A DNA stretch of 64,000 bases from positions 333,304 to 397,303 of the forward strand of contig NW_008705587.1 of assembly GCF_000186865.1 (NCBI RefSeq). Direction: 5' to 3'. Positions 26,430 to 35,349 of the stretch are shown here, piece by piece (within the stretch, counting starts at the first letter, position 1; every line of letters starts with the position of its first letter). Source of the DNA: Aureococcus anophagefferens (lineage: Eukaryota; Sar; Pelagophyceae; Pelagomonadales; Pelagomonadaceae). The notes under the pieces were generated by a model. That model made no database searches. It saw nothing but the letters and a program-made list of their open reading frames with translations, and was not told the origin of the DNA. A program made the translations under genes and the position numbers.

Positions 26430-27494
26430 TTACGCGAGCGACGCCGTGAGCTGGTCCTGGATCGCGTCGACGGACGGCGCGTCGCCCTTGACCGTGAGGA
26501 CCGTGTAGTCCGTGTCCACGGTGTTCGCGTTCGCGAGCGTCTGGACGATGACCTCCGCGAGGCAGCTCCGGAGCGTGTCGCCCGCGGCCTCGTCGCCCCG
26601 CTGGACGGCCAGCGCCTGCGTGCCGTCGTCCTTGTCGAGCTTCGCGAGCGTGCCGAGGTAGAAGTTGTTGTCGTAGGGCCCGCCGAAGAGCTGGCCCGGG
26701 CGCACGATGGAGTACGCGCAGTCCGCGCTCCGCCCGCAGGCGTCGACGATCGCCGCCTCGCCGCGGGCCTTGGCGTCGAGCACGCCCGCGGCGTTGAGCA
26801 CCTTGAAGGGGAAGCCCTCGCGGCGCGTGACGCCCAGCGACGACATGAGCACGACGCGGCGGCACGACCCGGCCGCCGCGACGGCGTCCGCGACGGCCTC
26901 CACGCCCGCGGCGTCGACGCGCGCCGGCGTGTTCAGGCCCTTGGCGCTCAGCGCCTCGACGGCGGCCTTGAGGTCGAAGGACGCGCCGGTCAAGGCGTCC
27001 CAGACGACGCCGTTGACGTCGTCGGGCGCGACGTCGCCCGCGGCCCAGGCCTTGGTCGGGAAGGCCGTCGTGCCCGTGCAGACGACGCAGGCCGCGGCGC
27101 CCGTCACGGCGGGGGCGAGCTGCTTGGCGGCGTCGCCCGCGGTGACGTCCGCGACGACGATGTCGACGTCGGAGGCCTTGTCGCCGAGGAAGTCCGCGAG
27201 GCGGCTCTTCGAGCCGGCGCCGCGCACGACCGCGCGCACCTTGTAGCCCTGGTCCGCGAGCCGCAGCACGACGAGCTTGCCCACGTTGCCCGACGCGCCC
27301 ACGACTGCCACCGCCGACGGAGGGAGCACGAGCGGGCCCGAGGCGGCGCTGGCGGCGGTTTTGGGAGCGAACTGGCCGAGAAAGTCCTCGAACGGGTTGC
27401 CGGCGCGCAGGAGCGTAGTTGCGCGCGTTTGCGGCGCGACGAATGCCGAGGCGCCGGCGCACAACAGCGTCAAGATCGACACGCGTGTTGCCAT
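26430..27494 (-). CDS. Plastid-targeted NAD(P)-binding (atypical SDR/NmrA-like) protein
   Basis: A 354-residue protein. The N-terminus is a textbook bipartite plastid leader of secondary red plastids: signal peptide M-A-T-R-V-S-I-L-T-L-L-C-A-G-A, then the ASAFVAP motif, then a basic transit region. The mature part starts its Rossmann fold with VAVVGASGNVGKLVVLRLAD near 62-81, followed by VRAVVRG, VVADVT and RRVVLMSSLGVT and YSIVRPGQLFGG. Atypical SDRs of this kind act in photosynthesis, pigment or complex assembly, but no substrate can be named. The motif is direct evidence for a stramenopile- or haptophyte-type plastid. Confidence 0.9.
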   Translation of the reverse strand: MATRVSILTLLCAGASAFVAPQTRATTLLRAGNPFEDFLGQFAPKTAASAASGPLVLPPSAVAVVGASGNVGKLVVLRLADQGYKVRAVVRGAGSKSRLADFLGDKASDVDIVVADVTAGDAAKQLAPAVTGAAACVVCTGTTAFPTKAWAAGDVAPDDVNGVVWDALTGASFDLKAAVEALSAKGLNTPARVDAAGVEAVADAVAAAGSCRRVVLMSSLGVTRREGFPFKVLNAAGVLDAKARGEAAIVDACGRSADCAYSIVRPGQLFGGPYDNNFYLGTLAKLDKDDGTQALAVQRGDEAAGDTLRSCLAEVIVQTLANANTVDTDYTVLTVKGDAPSVDAIQDQLTASLA

Positions 27495-27618
27495 GCTGCG
27501 ATGCCACAGGACGAGATGTCGGCGTTGAAGATCTGTTGAAGAGCCTCGTTGACCCTGATCGAGCACGCTCGGAGAGGTAAAGACGCGGATTCCCCGAACC
27601 CCGGGCTCTAAGTCGTTA

Positions 27619-28611
27619 CTACAGCTTGAAGACCTGGGACGGCACGAAGCCCAGGCTGCCGAGGACGCCCGTCGTCGGGCCCTGGATCTTCGACTTGACG
27701 TTCGTGACGGGGTCCCGGACGCGCTGGATGCCGCCGGCCATGGAATCCACGAAGCCGTCCGTGCCGCAGATGAGCACGAGCACGTCGGCGTCCGTCGCCG
27801 CCGGGAGCATGGCCGCCGCCACGCGCGCGTCGATGCGGCCGGCGCCGTCGGAGAACGGCGAGGAGCCCGCGGCTCGCGCCGACGCCGGCGCGGAACCGTC
27901 GCCGTCGACGCGCGAGAACGTGTGGTGCACGCGGAGGCGGCCGCCCGAGGACGTCGCCAGCGCCTCGAGCTCGTCGCGGAGCATCGCGTCCTCGGGGAAC
28001 GAGTGGGACACGACGAGGTCCAGGAGCGTCGCGTCCTCGGGGTCCGCCAGGAGCGTCGCGGCCAGGTTCATGAACGGCGCCACGCCCGTGCCGCCCGCGA
28101 GCATGCCGATGCGCGCGTACTGGGCCCGCCCGAGGGGCCCGCCGTTCGCGAGCTTCTTCGCCGGCTTGACCTTCATGGACGCGACGTCTCCCGGCGCGAG
28201 GCCGCAGAGCCACGCGCCGAGGCCGCCGCCCTGCCGCGGCTCGTAGGCTTTCACGAGGAGATCGAAGGTGCCCGCGGCCTCCGAGTGGCTCGACGGCGAG
28301 TAGGATTTGTCCAGCACCTCGCCGGCGACCTCCTGGCGCACCTTGACGCCGGAGATGACGCGCGCGCCGAGCGTCGCCATCGCGTCGGGGAGGGCGAAGG
28401 TGAGCAGCTTCGACGCGCGGCCGGCGTCGCGCTTCGAGAGCAAGGAATAGTTGTGGAAGCCCTCGGGGACGTGGGGAGCGTCGCTGTAGGACGCCGCCGT
28501 CGTGCCGCCCTCCGGCGCGGCGTAGAAGGACCGGCAGACGCCGCCCGGGCAGCCGTCGGAGGCGCGCACCGTGCGCAGCGCTGGGATGAGCAGTGCGACG
28601 CGGCGAAACAT
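27619..28611 (-). CDS. NADH-cytochrome b5 reductase-like flavoprotein
   Basis: A 330-residue protein with a hydrophobic N-terminus (VALLIPALRTV). The FAD domain motif reads LDKSYSPSSHS, a version of R-P-Y-T-P; then GTFDLLVKAYEPRQGGGLG. The NAD domain shows IGMLAGGTGVAPFMNLA and VLICGTDGFVDSMAG. This is the ferredoxin-NADP-reductase fold of cytochrome b5 reductases, which pass electrons from NADH to cytochrome b5 for lipid desaturation and other reactions. The Arg of R-x-Y-[ST]-x-x is Lys here. It is on the same strand as the plastid NAD-binding gene. Confidence 0.85.
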   Translation of the reverse strand: MFRRVALLIPALRTVRASDGCPGGVCRSFYAAPEGGTTAASYSDAPHVPEGFHNYSLLSKRDAGRASKLLTFALPDAMATLGARVISGVKVRQEVAGEVLDKSYSPSSHSEAAGTFDLLVKAYEPRQGGGLGAWLCGLAPGDVASMKVKPAKKLANGGPLGRAQYARIGMLAGGTGVAPFMNLAATLLADPEDATLLDLVVSHSFPEDAMLRDELEALATSSGGRLRVHHTFSRVDGDGSAPASARAAGSSPFSDGAGRIDARVAAAMLPAATDADVLVLICGTDGFVDSMAGGIQRVRDPVTNVKSKIQGPTTGVLGSLGFVPSQVFKL

Positions 28612-28765
28612 GGTGCTGCGACGACGTGCGCTGCTGACGGTCGTGCTGTGGTGTTGCGACGACGGCGCGTGCCAGTGCTGCTATTACGTGGATGCGCCTC
28701 TCGCCGCACGGCGCCTCAGTGGTTGCACTGCACTGGTCAATGCACCAATGCTGCACCCCAATCTT

Positions 28766-30682
28766 TTACCGGCTCTCCGGCTGCCCGCGGAGCGCCAGCG
28801 TGCGATGGAGCCGCATCGTCGGCGGGTCCGTCGTCGTCTCGACGCGCCGCGTCTCCTCGATCATGCCCTTGAGCTTCGCGTCCGTCGTCGTCACGACGAC
28901 GACGCGCGCGAGGACCGCGCCGTCGACCGCGGCCCGCTCGGGCGCGGCCTGGACGTCGACGACGAAGGACTCGACGTCGGGCTGCTTCGACCGCTTGAGC
29001 TGCTTGGCGGCGTTGAACGTCGCGCCGCCGCCGCCGCCGCGCGCGTCGTAGGGCCAGTCGCCGTCGTCGGCCGCGTCGCCGCGGTGGCCCGCGCGCTTGA
29101 GCTTGAGCAGCTTGTTCACGCGGTCGCCCACGGTCCCCGTGGGCCGGAGCGCGTGGACGACGAGCTCGACGGGCGGGGCGAGCGCCGACTCCGGCGGCGG
29201 CGGCGGGCGGTCCCCGGCGTCGGTCCGCTCCGGCGCCGGCTCGACGGGCGCGTCGTCGGGCGTGCGCACGGCGCCGAGCGCCGCGACGAGGTTCAGCACG
29301 CGCACGGGCACGCGCGGCGGCAGCTCGAAGCGCAGCGCCGCGTCGTCGATGGGGTCCGGCCGGAGGGGCTCCTGGCTCAGCCGCTGCTTGACGTCGCCGA
29401 GGCGCCGCGCGACGGCCGCGGACACGCTCAGCAGCTGGGCGTCCTCGTGCTCGAGCACGTCGAAGGCGTCGACCGCGCGGCGCCGGACGACGGCGACGTC
29501 CTGCGCCGCCCTCTGGAGCGTCGCGCGCTTCGCGTTGTGCGCCCGCTCCGCGCCGCCGACGTACGCGTCGACGCGCGCGACGAGCTCGGCCTCGCGCTCG
29601 GCGACGGCGAGGCGGATCGCGTCCATGGCGTCGCGCACGTCCGTCCGCGCGCGCTGCGCCGCGTCGTCGACGCGCGCGGACGACGCGTCCGTGTACGCGA
29701 TCGCGGCCTCGAGGGCCCGCGTCGTGTCGTCGCAGCGCTTCAGGATCGCCGGCGCCGACGCGCGCACGCGGTGCGCCGCGCCGTCGACGGCCTCCCAGGC
29801 CACCGTCTGCCCCGCGGCCCGGCAGACGTGGGGGCCCCGCGCGGCGCAGTCGCGGCACGCGAGCGTGCCGCAGCGGCCGCAGAAGTAGCGCACCTCCTCG
29901 CCGTGGTGCTCGCTGCAGTCGACGGCGATGGACGGCGGCGTCGCGTCGGACCCGGCGACGTCGCCCCGCGGCGCCTTGGACCGCGCGCGCGGCTTGGGCC
30001 GCGGCGGCGGCGACCGCGGCGCCGGCTTCGCGGGCGCGGGCGCGGGCGCCCCGTCGCCCTTGGACTCGACGACGCCGGCGCCCTCGTGCTTCTCCTCCGG
30101 CGGCGGCGGCGCAGCGCCGTCGTCCGACGACGAGTAGCCCCCCCAGTCGCTCGCGTCGTCGTCGTCGGCGGCGGCCGCCGCCGCCGCCTTCTCGGGGGGG
30201 CTCCCGATCACCGCGGCCTCGCCGCCGTCCTCGTCGATCTGGCGCACGCGGTGGTTCGCCGTCTTCCGGCTCTTGGCGTGGTTCTCGCGGTGGAAGGCGC
30301 AGAGACCGATGCCGCAGGACTCGCACCAGAACGTCGCCTCCTCGTCCTCGGCGCACTCGTCGCACCCGTACGTGCCCAGGGTCTGCGCCTTCCGCCGCAC
30401 CGCGTCGATGGCCACCCAGTCGAAGCTCAGGCCGTTGACGGCCTCGACCGTGGGCACGGCCGTCCGCGCGTTGCACTCGAGGCAGCGGAACATGCGGTGC
30501 CGCTCCCGCGCGTCGTGGAGGCAGGCCTCGCAGACGGAGTGGAGGCAGTGGAGCAGCCGCGGGCAGTGGGCGAAGAGGCGATCCTCGCTGTTCTTGATGG
30601 GCTTCGGCCAGTCCAATTCGCTACTGCAGACGCTGCAGAGCTGCCATGCGAGGCTCTGCCCAGGGCTGGGCGGGGCAGCCAT
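28766..30682 (-). CDS. TRIM-like RING, B-box, B-box, coiled-coil protein
   Basis: A 638-residue protein from the ATG at 30682. Residues 10-70 hold a RING-like Cys/His array (C-S-V-C, CPRLLHCLHSVCEACL, FRCLECN). A first B-box follows (YGCDECAEDEEATFWCESC, CAFHRENH). After an acidic and Pro-rich insert, a second B-box reads VDCSEHHGEEVRYFCGRC, C-R-D-C. The next 170 residues are a charged coiled coil. This order is that of TRIM/RBCC E3 ubiquitin ligases. The last 100 residues contain a short beta-rich region (VVVDVQAAPERAAV) with no named domain. It faces the BRE1-like gene across 181 bp. Confidence 0.85.
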   Translation of the reverse strand: MAAPPSPGQSLAWQLCSVCSSELDWPKPIKNSEDRLFAHCPRLLHCLHSVCEACLHDARERHRMFRCLECNARTAVPTVEAVNGLSFDWVAIDAVRRKAQTLGTYGCDECAEDEEATFWCESCGIGLCAFHRENHAKSRKTANHRVRQIDEDGGEAAVIGSPPEKAAAAAAADDDDASDWGGYSSSDDGAAPPPPEEKHEGAGVVESKGDGAPAPAPAKPAPRSPPPRPKPRARSKAPRGDVAGSDATPPSIAVDCSEHHGEEVRYFCGRCGTLACRDCAARGPHVCRAAGQTVAWEAVDGAAHRVRASAPAILKRCDDTTRALEAAIAYTDASSARVDDAAQRARTDVRDAMDAIRLAVAEREAELVARVDAYVGGAERAHNAKRATLQRAAQDVAVVRRRAVDAFDVLEHEDAQLLSVSAAVARRLGDVKQRLSQEPLRPDPIDDAALRFELPPRVPVRVLNLVAALGAVRTPDDAPVEPAPERTDAGDRPPPPPESALAPPVELVVHALRPTGTVGDRVNKLLKLKRAGHRGDAADDGDWPYDARGGGGGATFNAAKQLKRSKQPDVESFVVDVQAAPERAAVDGAVLARVVVVTTTDAKLKGMIEETRRVETTTDPPTMRLHRTLALRGQPESR

Positions 30683-30863
30683 ATTGCGAGCAAGCCGCCG
30701 CCCCGCCCGGGGCGTGCGCTCGTATTGCTCGTCTCGAGATTCTCGAGGCTCGACTCTTGGCTCGCCGAGTCCGCGCGCCGCCACCAGCCGCGGCGGGTCC
30801 CGTCGCGCGCGGCGCTTCTCCGGACCCGCGGCCGCGGCGCGTCCCGTAGGCGCGTCCGCCGCC
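30683..30863. promoter_or_regulatory. Presumed bidirectional promoter between TRIM-like and BRE1-like genes
   Basis: The ATGs of the two divergent RING-protein genes are 181 bp apart, so both promoters and 5' UTRs must share this stretch. No TATA box is visible; the region is GC-rich with CTCGAGA and CGCGCG runs. Inference from spacing only. Confidence 0.5.
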
Positions 30864-33176
30864 ATGAAGAAGCGCGAGCGCGCGGGCAAGGGCGACCGGG
30901 GCGGCGCGAGGAAGTCCGAGGCCCAGACCGCCCACTTCATCCGCGACATGGAAGAGCAGACGCCCTTCGCCTACGCCTTCGTCAAGAGCCAGAATCGGAA
31001 CATGTACCGGCGCATGATGCAGTACAAGCGCGAGCTCGACGCCGAGCGGTCCGCGCGCGCGGGCGCGGAGCGCGAGCTCCGCGCGCGCGCCGACTGCCTC
31101 GGCGCCATGGACCGGTCGTGGGCCGCCGTCGAGGTCGACCTCGTCGCGACGCTCCGGGCCCTGGGCGTCGCCGACGCGGCCTGCGGCGACCTCCTCTCCG
31201 CGACCGCCGCCGGCGGCGTCGCGCTCGCGGCGCTGCCCGCGCCGCCGCCGCCGAAGCCCGGGGACGACGACGACGCCGAGGCCGCGTCCCGCGAGGCCGC
31301 GAGCGCCGCCGCGTCGCTCCTCGACGCGCGCGCGCAGCGCTGCGCCGACGCCTGCCGCGGCGTCGAGGCCGCGTGGCGCGCGGCCGCCGCGCGCGCGCCC
31401 GGCGACGCCGGCGCCGCCGAGGCCGCGGTCCGCGACGCGGACCAGCGGCGCGCGGCCGCGGAGCACGCCGCGGGCCTCGCCAGGGGCCGGGCCGTGCAGC
31501 TCGAGTCGGCGGTCATCGACCTCAAGAAGCAGCGCGACGCCGCGCAGAGGCGCGCGGACCTCGCGGAGCGCGAGCACAAGATCACCCCCTACCCCGAGAA
31601 GCTCGCCGCGCAATCGGCGCCCGCGCCCGAGCCCGACGCGAAGCGCGCGCGCACGGAGGCCGCCGCGGCGCCGCCGGCGGCGCCGGCGGCCGGCGGCGCG
31701 GCGGCCGAGGAGGCCGCGCGGCTCCGCGCGCGCGTCGCGGACCTCGAGGAGCAGGTCAGCGGCGCCTTCGAGACGCGCATCCAGCTCAAGATGGCCGTCG
31801 ACGCCGGCGTCCAGGCCTTCTCGGCCCTCGAGTCGAGCAGGGCCATGGAGGTCGCCGAGGCGCGCCACGCGTGCCTCGCGGAGCACGCGAACGGCCGCGA
31901 CCTGAAGGCCGCGCTGAGCGACGCGGAGGCGCGCGCGAAGCGCTTCGCGGGCGACCGCGACGCCAACGCGGCGGACCGCGACGCCGCGGCCGGCGACGCG
32001 GACCGGAGCCGCGCGCGCGTCGCCGTCGCCGAGGCGCTGGGCCGCGGCGCGGCGCGCGACGCGCTCGGCGAGTGGGCGGAGAAGCTCGAGGCGACGGCGG
32101 CGGCGCGGCGGTCCGCGGAGGAGGCGCGCGACGCGGCGGCGGCGCGCGCCGACGCCGCGGCGCTGGCCGCCGACGGCCTGCGCAAGGCCCTCGAGGTCGA
32201 GCGCGCGCGCGCGGACGAGACGGCCGCGCTCAACGGCGGCCTCGAGGCGCAGCTCGAGGCCGCGGCGCGCCGCGAGGCGATAGTCGCCGCGCCGCCGCCC
32301 GAGGAGGGCGAGGTCGACGACGACCAGGCCACGGCCGGCGCGACGAACGAGGGTTTGAGGGATGCGCTCAAGCGCACGGAGGAGGTGAACCGGAGTTTGC
32401 TCGAGGAGGTCGACGCGACGGCGACCACCTTCACGGACCTCCGCGACCAGAACAAGCGTTTGTTGGATCGCGCCGGCGCGCTCGACGCCTGCTACCGCGC
32501 GACGCTCTCCGACGTCGCGGCCGCGCGGTCCGCCGCGAAGCGCGAGGTCGCCGCGCGCGACGCGCTCCGGGCCAAAGTCGACCACACGGAGTACGTCGTC
32601 AACGAGATGAAGCAGCTCCTCAACGCGCGGTCCACCGTCGCCGAGGACCTCGAGCGCGAGCACGGCTTGGCCGTGGCCAACGCCGCCGCGGCGACGTCCG
32701 AGGTCGGCCACCTCAAGGGCCAGCTCGCCGCCGCGCGCCTCGAGCAGGACGCGGCCGCGCGCGACCTCGACGTCGCGCGGGGCCAGCTCAAGCGCTTCCA
32801 CGAGGACCTGAGCGCCAAGCTCGCGGACGAGACCACGGCCAAGGCGCGCGTCCAGGACCAGCTCAAGGCCATGGAGCGCAAGCACACGAAGCTCGAGGGC
32901 CAGCTCAGCCGCTCCGTCGACGACCTGCGGAAGGAGAAGCACCGCAACGGCGCCGGCACGGACGAGATCTCGCGCAGCACGATCCGCGACCTGCGCGAGA
33001 AGATCGCCTGCAACGTCTGCAACGACCGCGAGAAGACGACGTGCCTCACGCGCTGCATGCACGTCTTCTGCCGCGAGTGCGTCGACCAGGTCATCGAGAC
33101 CCGCTCCCGCAAGTGCCCCGCCTGCCACAAGCCCTTCGGCGCGAGCGACGTCAAGGAGATCTACTTCTGCGCCTAG
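30864..33176 (+). CDS. BRE1: BRE1-like E3 ubiquitin ligase (histone H2B)
   Basis: A 770-residue protein that is almost entirely coiled coil from residue 40 to 700, rich in Ala, Arg, Glu and Asp, ending in a C3HC4 RING at about 714-755: IACNVCNDREKTTCLTRCMH, VFCRECVD, RKCPACHKPFG, then DVKEIYF. The RING spacing and the ending D-V-x-x-I-Y-F are characteristic of BRE1/RNF20/RNF40, which monoubiquitinate histone H2B during transcription. Start ATG at 30864 gives M-K-K-R-E-R-A-G-K-G-D; the longer open frame upstream overlaps the divergent gene and is not used. Confidence 0.9.
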   Translation: MKKRERAGKGDRGGARKSEAQTAHFIRDMEEQTPFAYAFVKSQNRNMYRRMMQYKRELDAERSARAGAERELRARADCLGAMDRSWAAVEVDLVATLRALGVADAACGDLLSATAAGGVALAALPAPPPPKPGDDDDAEAASREAASAAASLLDARAQRCADACRGVEAAWRAAAARAPGDAGAAEAAVRDADQRRAAAEHAAGLARGRAVQLESAVIDLKKQRDAAQRRADLAEREHKITPYPEKLAAQSAPAPEPDAKRARTEAAAAPPAAPAAGGAAAEEAARLRARVADLEEQVSGAFETRIQLKMAVDAGVQAFSALESSRAMEVAEARHACLAEHANGRDLKAALSDAEARAKRFAGDRDANAADRDAAAGDADRSRARVAVAEALGRGAARDALGEWAEKLEATAAARRSAEEARDAAAARADAAALAADGLRKALEVERARADETAALNGGLEAQLEAAARREAIVAAPPPEEGEVDDDQATAGATNEGLRDALKRTEEVNRSLLEEVDATATTFTDLRDQNKRLLDRAGALDACYRATLSDVAAARSAAKREVAARDALRAKVDHTEYVVNEMKQLLNARSTVAEDLEREHGLAVANAAAATSEVGHLKGQLAAARLEQDAAARDLDVARGQLKRFHEDLSAKLADETTAKARVQDQLKAMERKHTKLEGQLSRSVDDLRKEKHRNGAGTDEISRSTIRDLREKIACNVCNDREKTTCLTRCMHVFCRECVDQVIETRSRKCPACHKPFGASDVKEIYFCA

Positions 33177-33207
33177 GGGCTCGTTAAGGCGATGTTCTGG
33201 CGGGATC

Positions 33208-33795
33208 TTAGCGGGGGGCGACTACCATGGGGAGCAGATACGGCGACTCCACGAGCAGTGCCATCCGTAAGGCCCACGTGCGCGAAAGTGCGTCGCATGT
33301 CGTCGACGTCGCGCATTTTTCTTTGAGCACCGCGGTCCAGCAAGACACACAGGCACAGCACTTCTCACCGCAAAAGGTCGTGACGTAGCGAACGCCGATT
33401 GCGTTGGGGTTCTCGCAGGCGGGTTCCGTGCAGCGCGGCTGCTTACCGCGAAGCCTGCCATTCGCTTTAAACGACGGCTCCTTCATCACGAACGAGTCTC
33501 CGATCATTTGCGCTACAATTTTGACAAAGACGCGTTTCTGGCTGCGGTCCACGTTCGGCATCTCCTCGAGGAGCTTATTCTCCTTGATTTGGGCGTGCAC
33601 CAGCTTCGTGGGCGCGCATAATCGACGATGGTCCGCGGCCCAAGCCAGCCGCTGGCAGTCCCTGGAGCAGTAGCGCGCAATAAGGCATCCCTCGCAGACC
33701 AAATCGGTTGTCTGTCCACAGACAGCGCAGCATTTGTCGCGCACTCATTCACAGTTGGTCTGCGCCTCGATCATGAAGCGGTCCATCCCGTCCAT
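33208..33795 (-). CDS. MYND zinc-finger protein interrupted by an in-frame TGA
   Basis: Reading from the ATG at 33795, the frame gives M-D-G-M-D-R-F-M-I-E-A-Q-T-N-C-E, then TGA at 33747-33745, then continues in the same frame to 33208. The MYND finger follows at once (CCAVCGQTTDLVCEGC, YCSRDCQRLAW, HRRLC). The paralogue at 53600 starts M-D-P-R-F-D-R and leads into the same finger, so the part before the TGA belongs to the gene. A second Cys cluster (PRCTEPACENPNAIGVRY, C-C-A-C-V-S-C) is shared by both copies. The TGA is a nonsense mutation, a sequence error or, less likely, a selenocysteine codon. Third positions are less GC-rich than in the neighbours. Confidence 0.65.
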
Positions 33796-33946
33796 GACGA
33801 GGCTCGAGCTCAGGCCGACGCTGGCCGAGTCTCCGAGTCTCGGGCTGCTCCGTCGCATCAAGGTCGATGGAGCACACAAGGTGAACATCGCATGATGGAC
33901 GATCGATCGTAGCGCGCGCAGCGCAGCGCAGCCGCAGCGCATAACC

Positions 33947-35341
33947 ATGCGCGAGGCGGCGCTTCTCTTACTATGCATCGCCTTCGGGCTCGGCGTGCAC
34001 CTCGGCCTGCATCTCCACGACGCGCCGGCGCCGCACACGCACGAGTTTGCCACCGACGCGCGCGGCGAGGCCTGGGCGCCGCGCCGCACGGCCGCCGCCG
34101 TCGACGTACCGGCACCGCCGCCGCCGCCACCGCTACCACCACCGCCGCCAAAAGAGGCGGACCTCTACGCGTCGCTCGTCGCGGCGCCCGAGCCGCCGGC
34201 GCCGCCGCCGGCCGCCGCCGGGCCCATGGAGGCGTGGGCCGCGGCGGGCCGCAGGTTCCCCGTCGTCATGCTCGCGGCGACGCGCGACGCGGAGCTGCGC
34301 AACGCGCTGACGTCGCTCATCTCCACGGCGGGCGCGGCGGACGTCTGCGTCGCGCAGGACGGCGACGCGCAAGCCGTCGCGGACGTCGTCGCCGAGTTCG
34401 CGGGCGTGCGGCGGAAGAGCCGGCCGCGGCCGCCGCAGGAGCCCAAGGTCGACGGCGCGTCGCGCATCGCGCGCCACTACCGCTTCTCCCTCGACTGGGC
34501 CCTCGCGGAGTGCTTCCCGGACGCGCCCGCGGTCGTCGTCGTCGAGGACGACCTGCTCTTCGCGCCCGATTTCCTCGACTACTTCGGCGCCGTCGCGCCG
34601 GCGCTCGAGCGCGACGAGTCCCTGTTCGTGGCGTCGGCCTGGAACGACAACGGGTTCCTGGAGGACGGCGACAGGGCCGCGCTCCGGCGGACGTCGTGGT
34701 TCCCGGGGTTGGGCTGGCTGCTGCCCCGCGCGCTCTGGGAGCGCGAGCTCAGGCCCAAGTGGCCGAAGACGCACTGGGACCACTGGATGCGCGACAAGAA
34801 GACGCACCGCGGCCGGGAGACGGCCTACCCGGAGGTGCCGCGGTCCTTCCACGCGGGCGTCAAGGGCACGTTCATGGACTCGTGGCACGACGGCCGCTAC
34901 TTCGCGCCCATCAGGATGAACGGGGAGCCCTTCGCCTGGCCCGCGGGCGCCCACGCGCAGGTGCTGCGCGACGCCTACGAGCAGCGGCTCGCGGACGCGT
35001 TAAACGACGCGGACCACGTCGCGGACCTGGACGAGTTCCGGCGGCGGGCCGAAGAGGATATATGGCGGCCGCTCGTCCTGTGGTACGGCTGGACGTCGCG
35101 GAGCGCGTACGACTTCGAGCCGCCGCCCTTCGTCTGCGTCTCCGAGGTGCTCCACATCTGGCACGAGGCCGTCCGCGCCGCGCACCACGGCCTCCACGAG
35201 CACCGCCTCGGCCGGCGGAAGGTTTTTCTCGTGAACGCGAAGGAGTCCAAGTACCGGACCTTCAAGCCGGGGGCGCTCGCGCCGCTCACGCAGCGCGGCT
35301 GCCCCGCCGTGACTTGGCAGGACCTCGGGAAGGAGGAGTAA
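33947..35341 (+). CDS. MGAT1-like N-acetylglucosaminyltransferase (GT13)
   Basis: A 464-residue type II membrane protein: hydrophobic anchor EAALLLLCIAFGLGVHLGL at 3-21, a Pro-rich stem to about 95, then the GT13 catalytic domain. Diagnostic parts are the metal-binding VVVVEDDLLFAPDFLDYF near 198, SAWNDNGF, WFPGLGWLLPRALWEREL, KTHWDHWMR and RSFHAGVKG. GnT I adds GlcNAc to Man5GlcNAc2 in the Golgi and opens complex N-glycan synthesis; POMGNT1 relatives share this fold. The expected EDD replaces D-x-D, as is normal in GT13. Residue 464 lies 8 bp before the stop of the convergent gene. Confidence 0.9.
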   Translation: MREAALLLLCIAFGLGVHLGLHLHDAPAPHTHEFATDARGEAWAPRRTAAAVDVPAPPPPPPLPPPPPKEADLYASLVAAPEPPAPPPAAAGPMEAWAAAGRRFPVVMLAATRDAELRNALTSLISTAGAADVCVAQDGDAQAVADVVAEFAGVRRKSRPRPPQEPKVDGASRIARHYRFSLDWALAECFPDAPAVVVVEDDLLFAPDFLDYFGAVAPALERDESLFVASAWNDNGFLEDGDRAALRRTSWFPGLGWLLPRALWERELRPKWPKTHWDHWMRDKKTHRGRETAYPEVPRSFHAGVKGTFMDSWHDGRYFAPIRMNGEPFAWPAGAHAQVLRDAYEQRLADALNDADHVADLDEFRRRAEEDIWRPLVLWYGWTSRSAYDFEPPPFVCVSEVLHIWHEAVRAAHHGLHEHRLGRRKVFLVNAKESKYRTFKPGALAPLTQRGCPAVTWQDLGKEE

Positions 35342-35349
35342 TCGTCGAT

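Noticed and set aside
27505..27520. Possible further introner because of CCACAGGAC in the 5' region of the plastid gene
   Set aside because: Only nine bases resemble the element; no target duplication or further core sequence is present.
28571..33187. 1538-codon plus-strand frame over the TRIM-like and BRE1 genes
   Set aside because: Low-complexity Arg/Ala product; the real frames carry RING and B-box motifs on their own strands.
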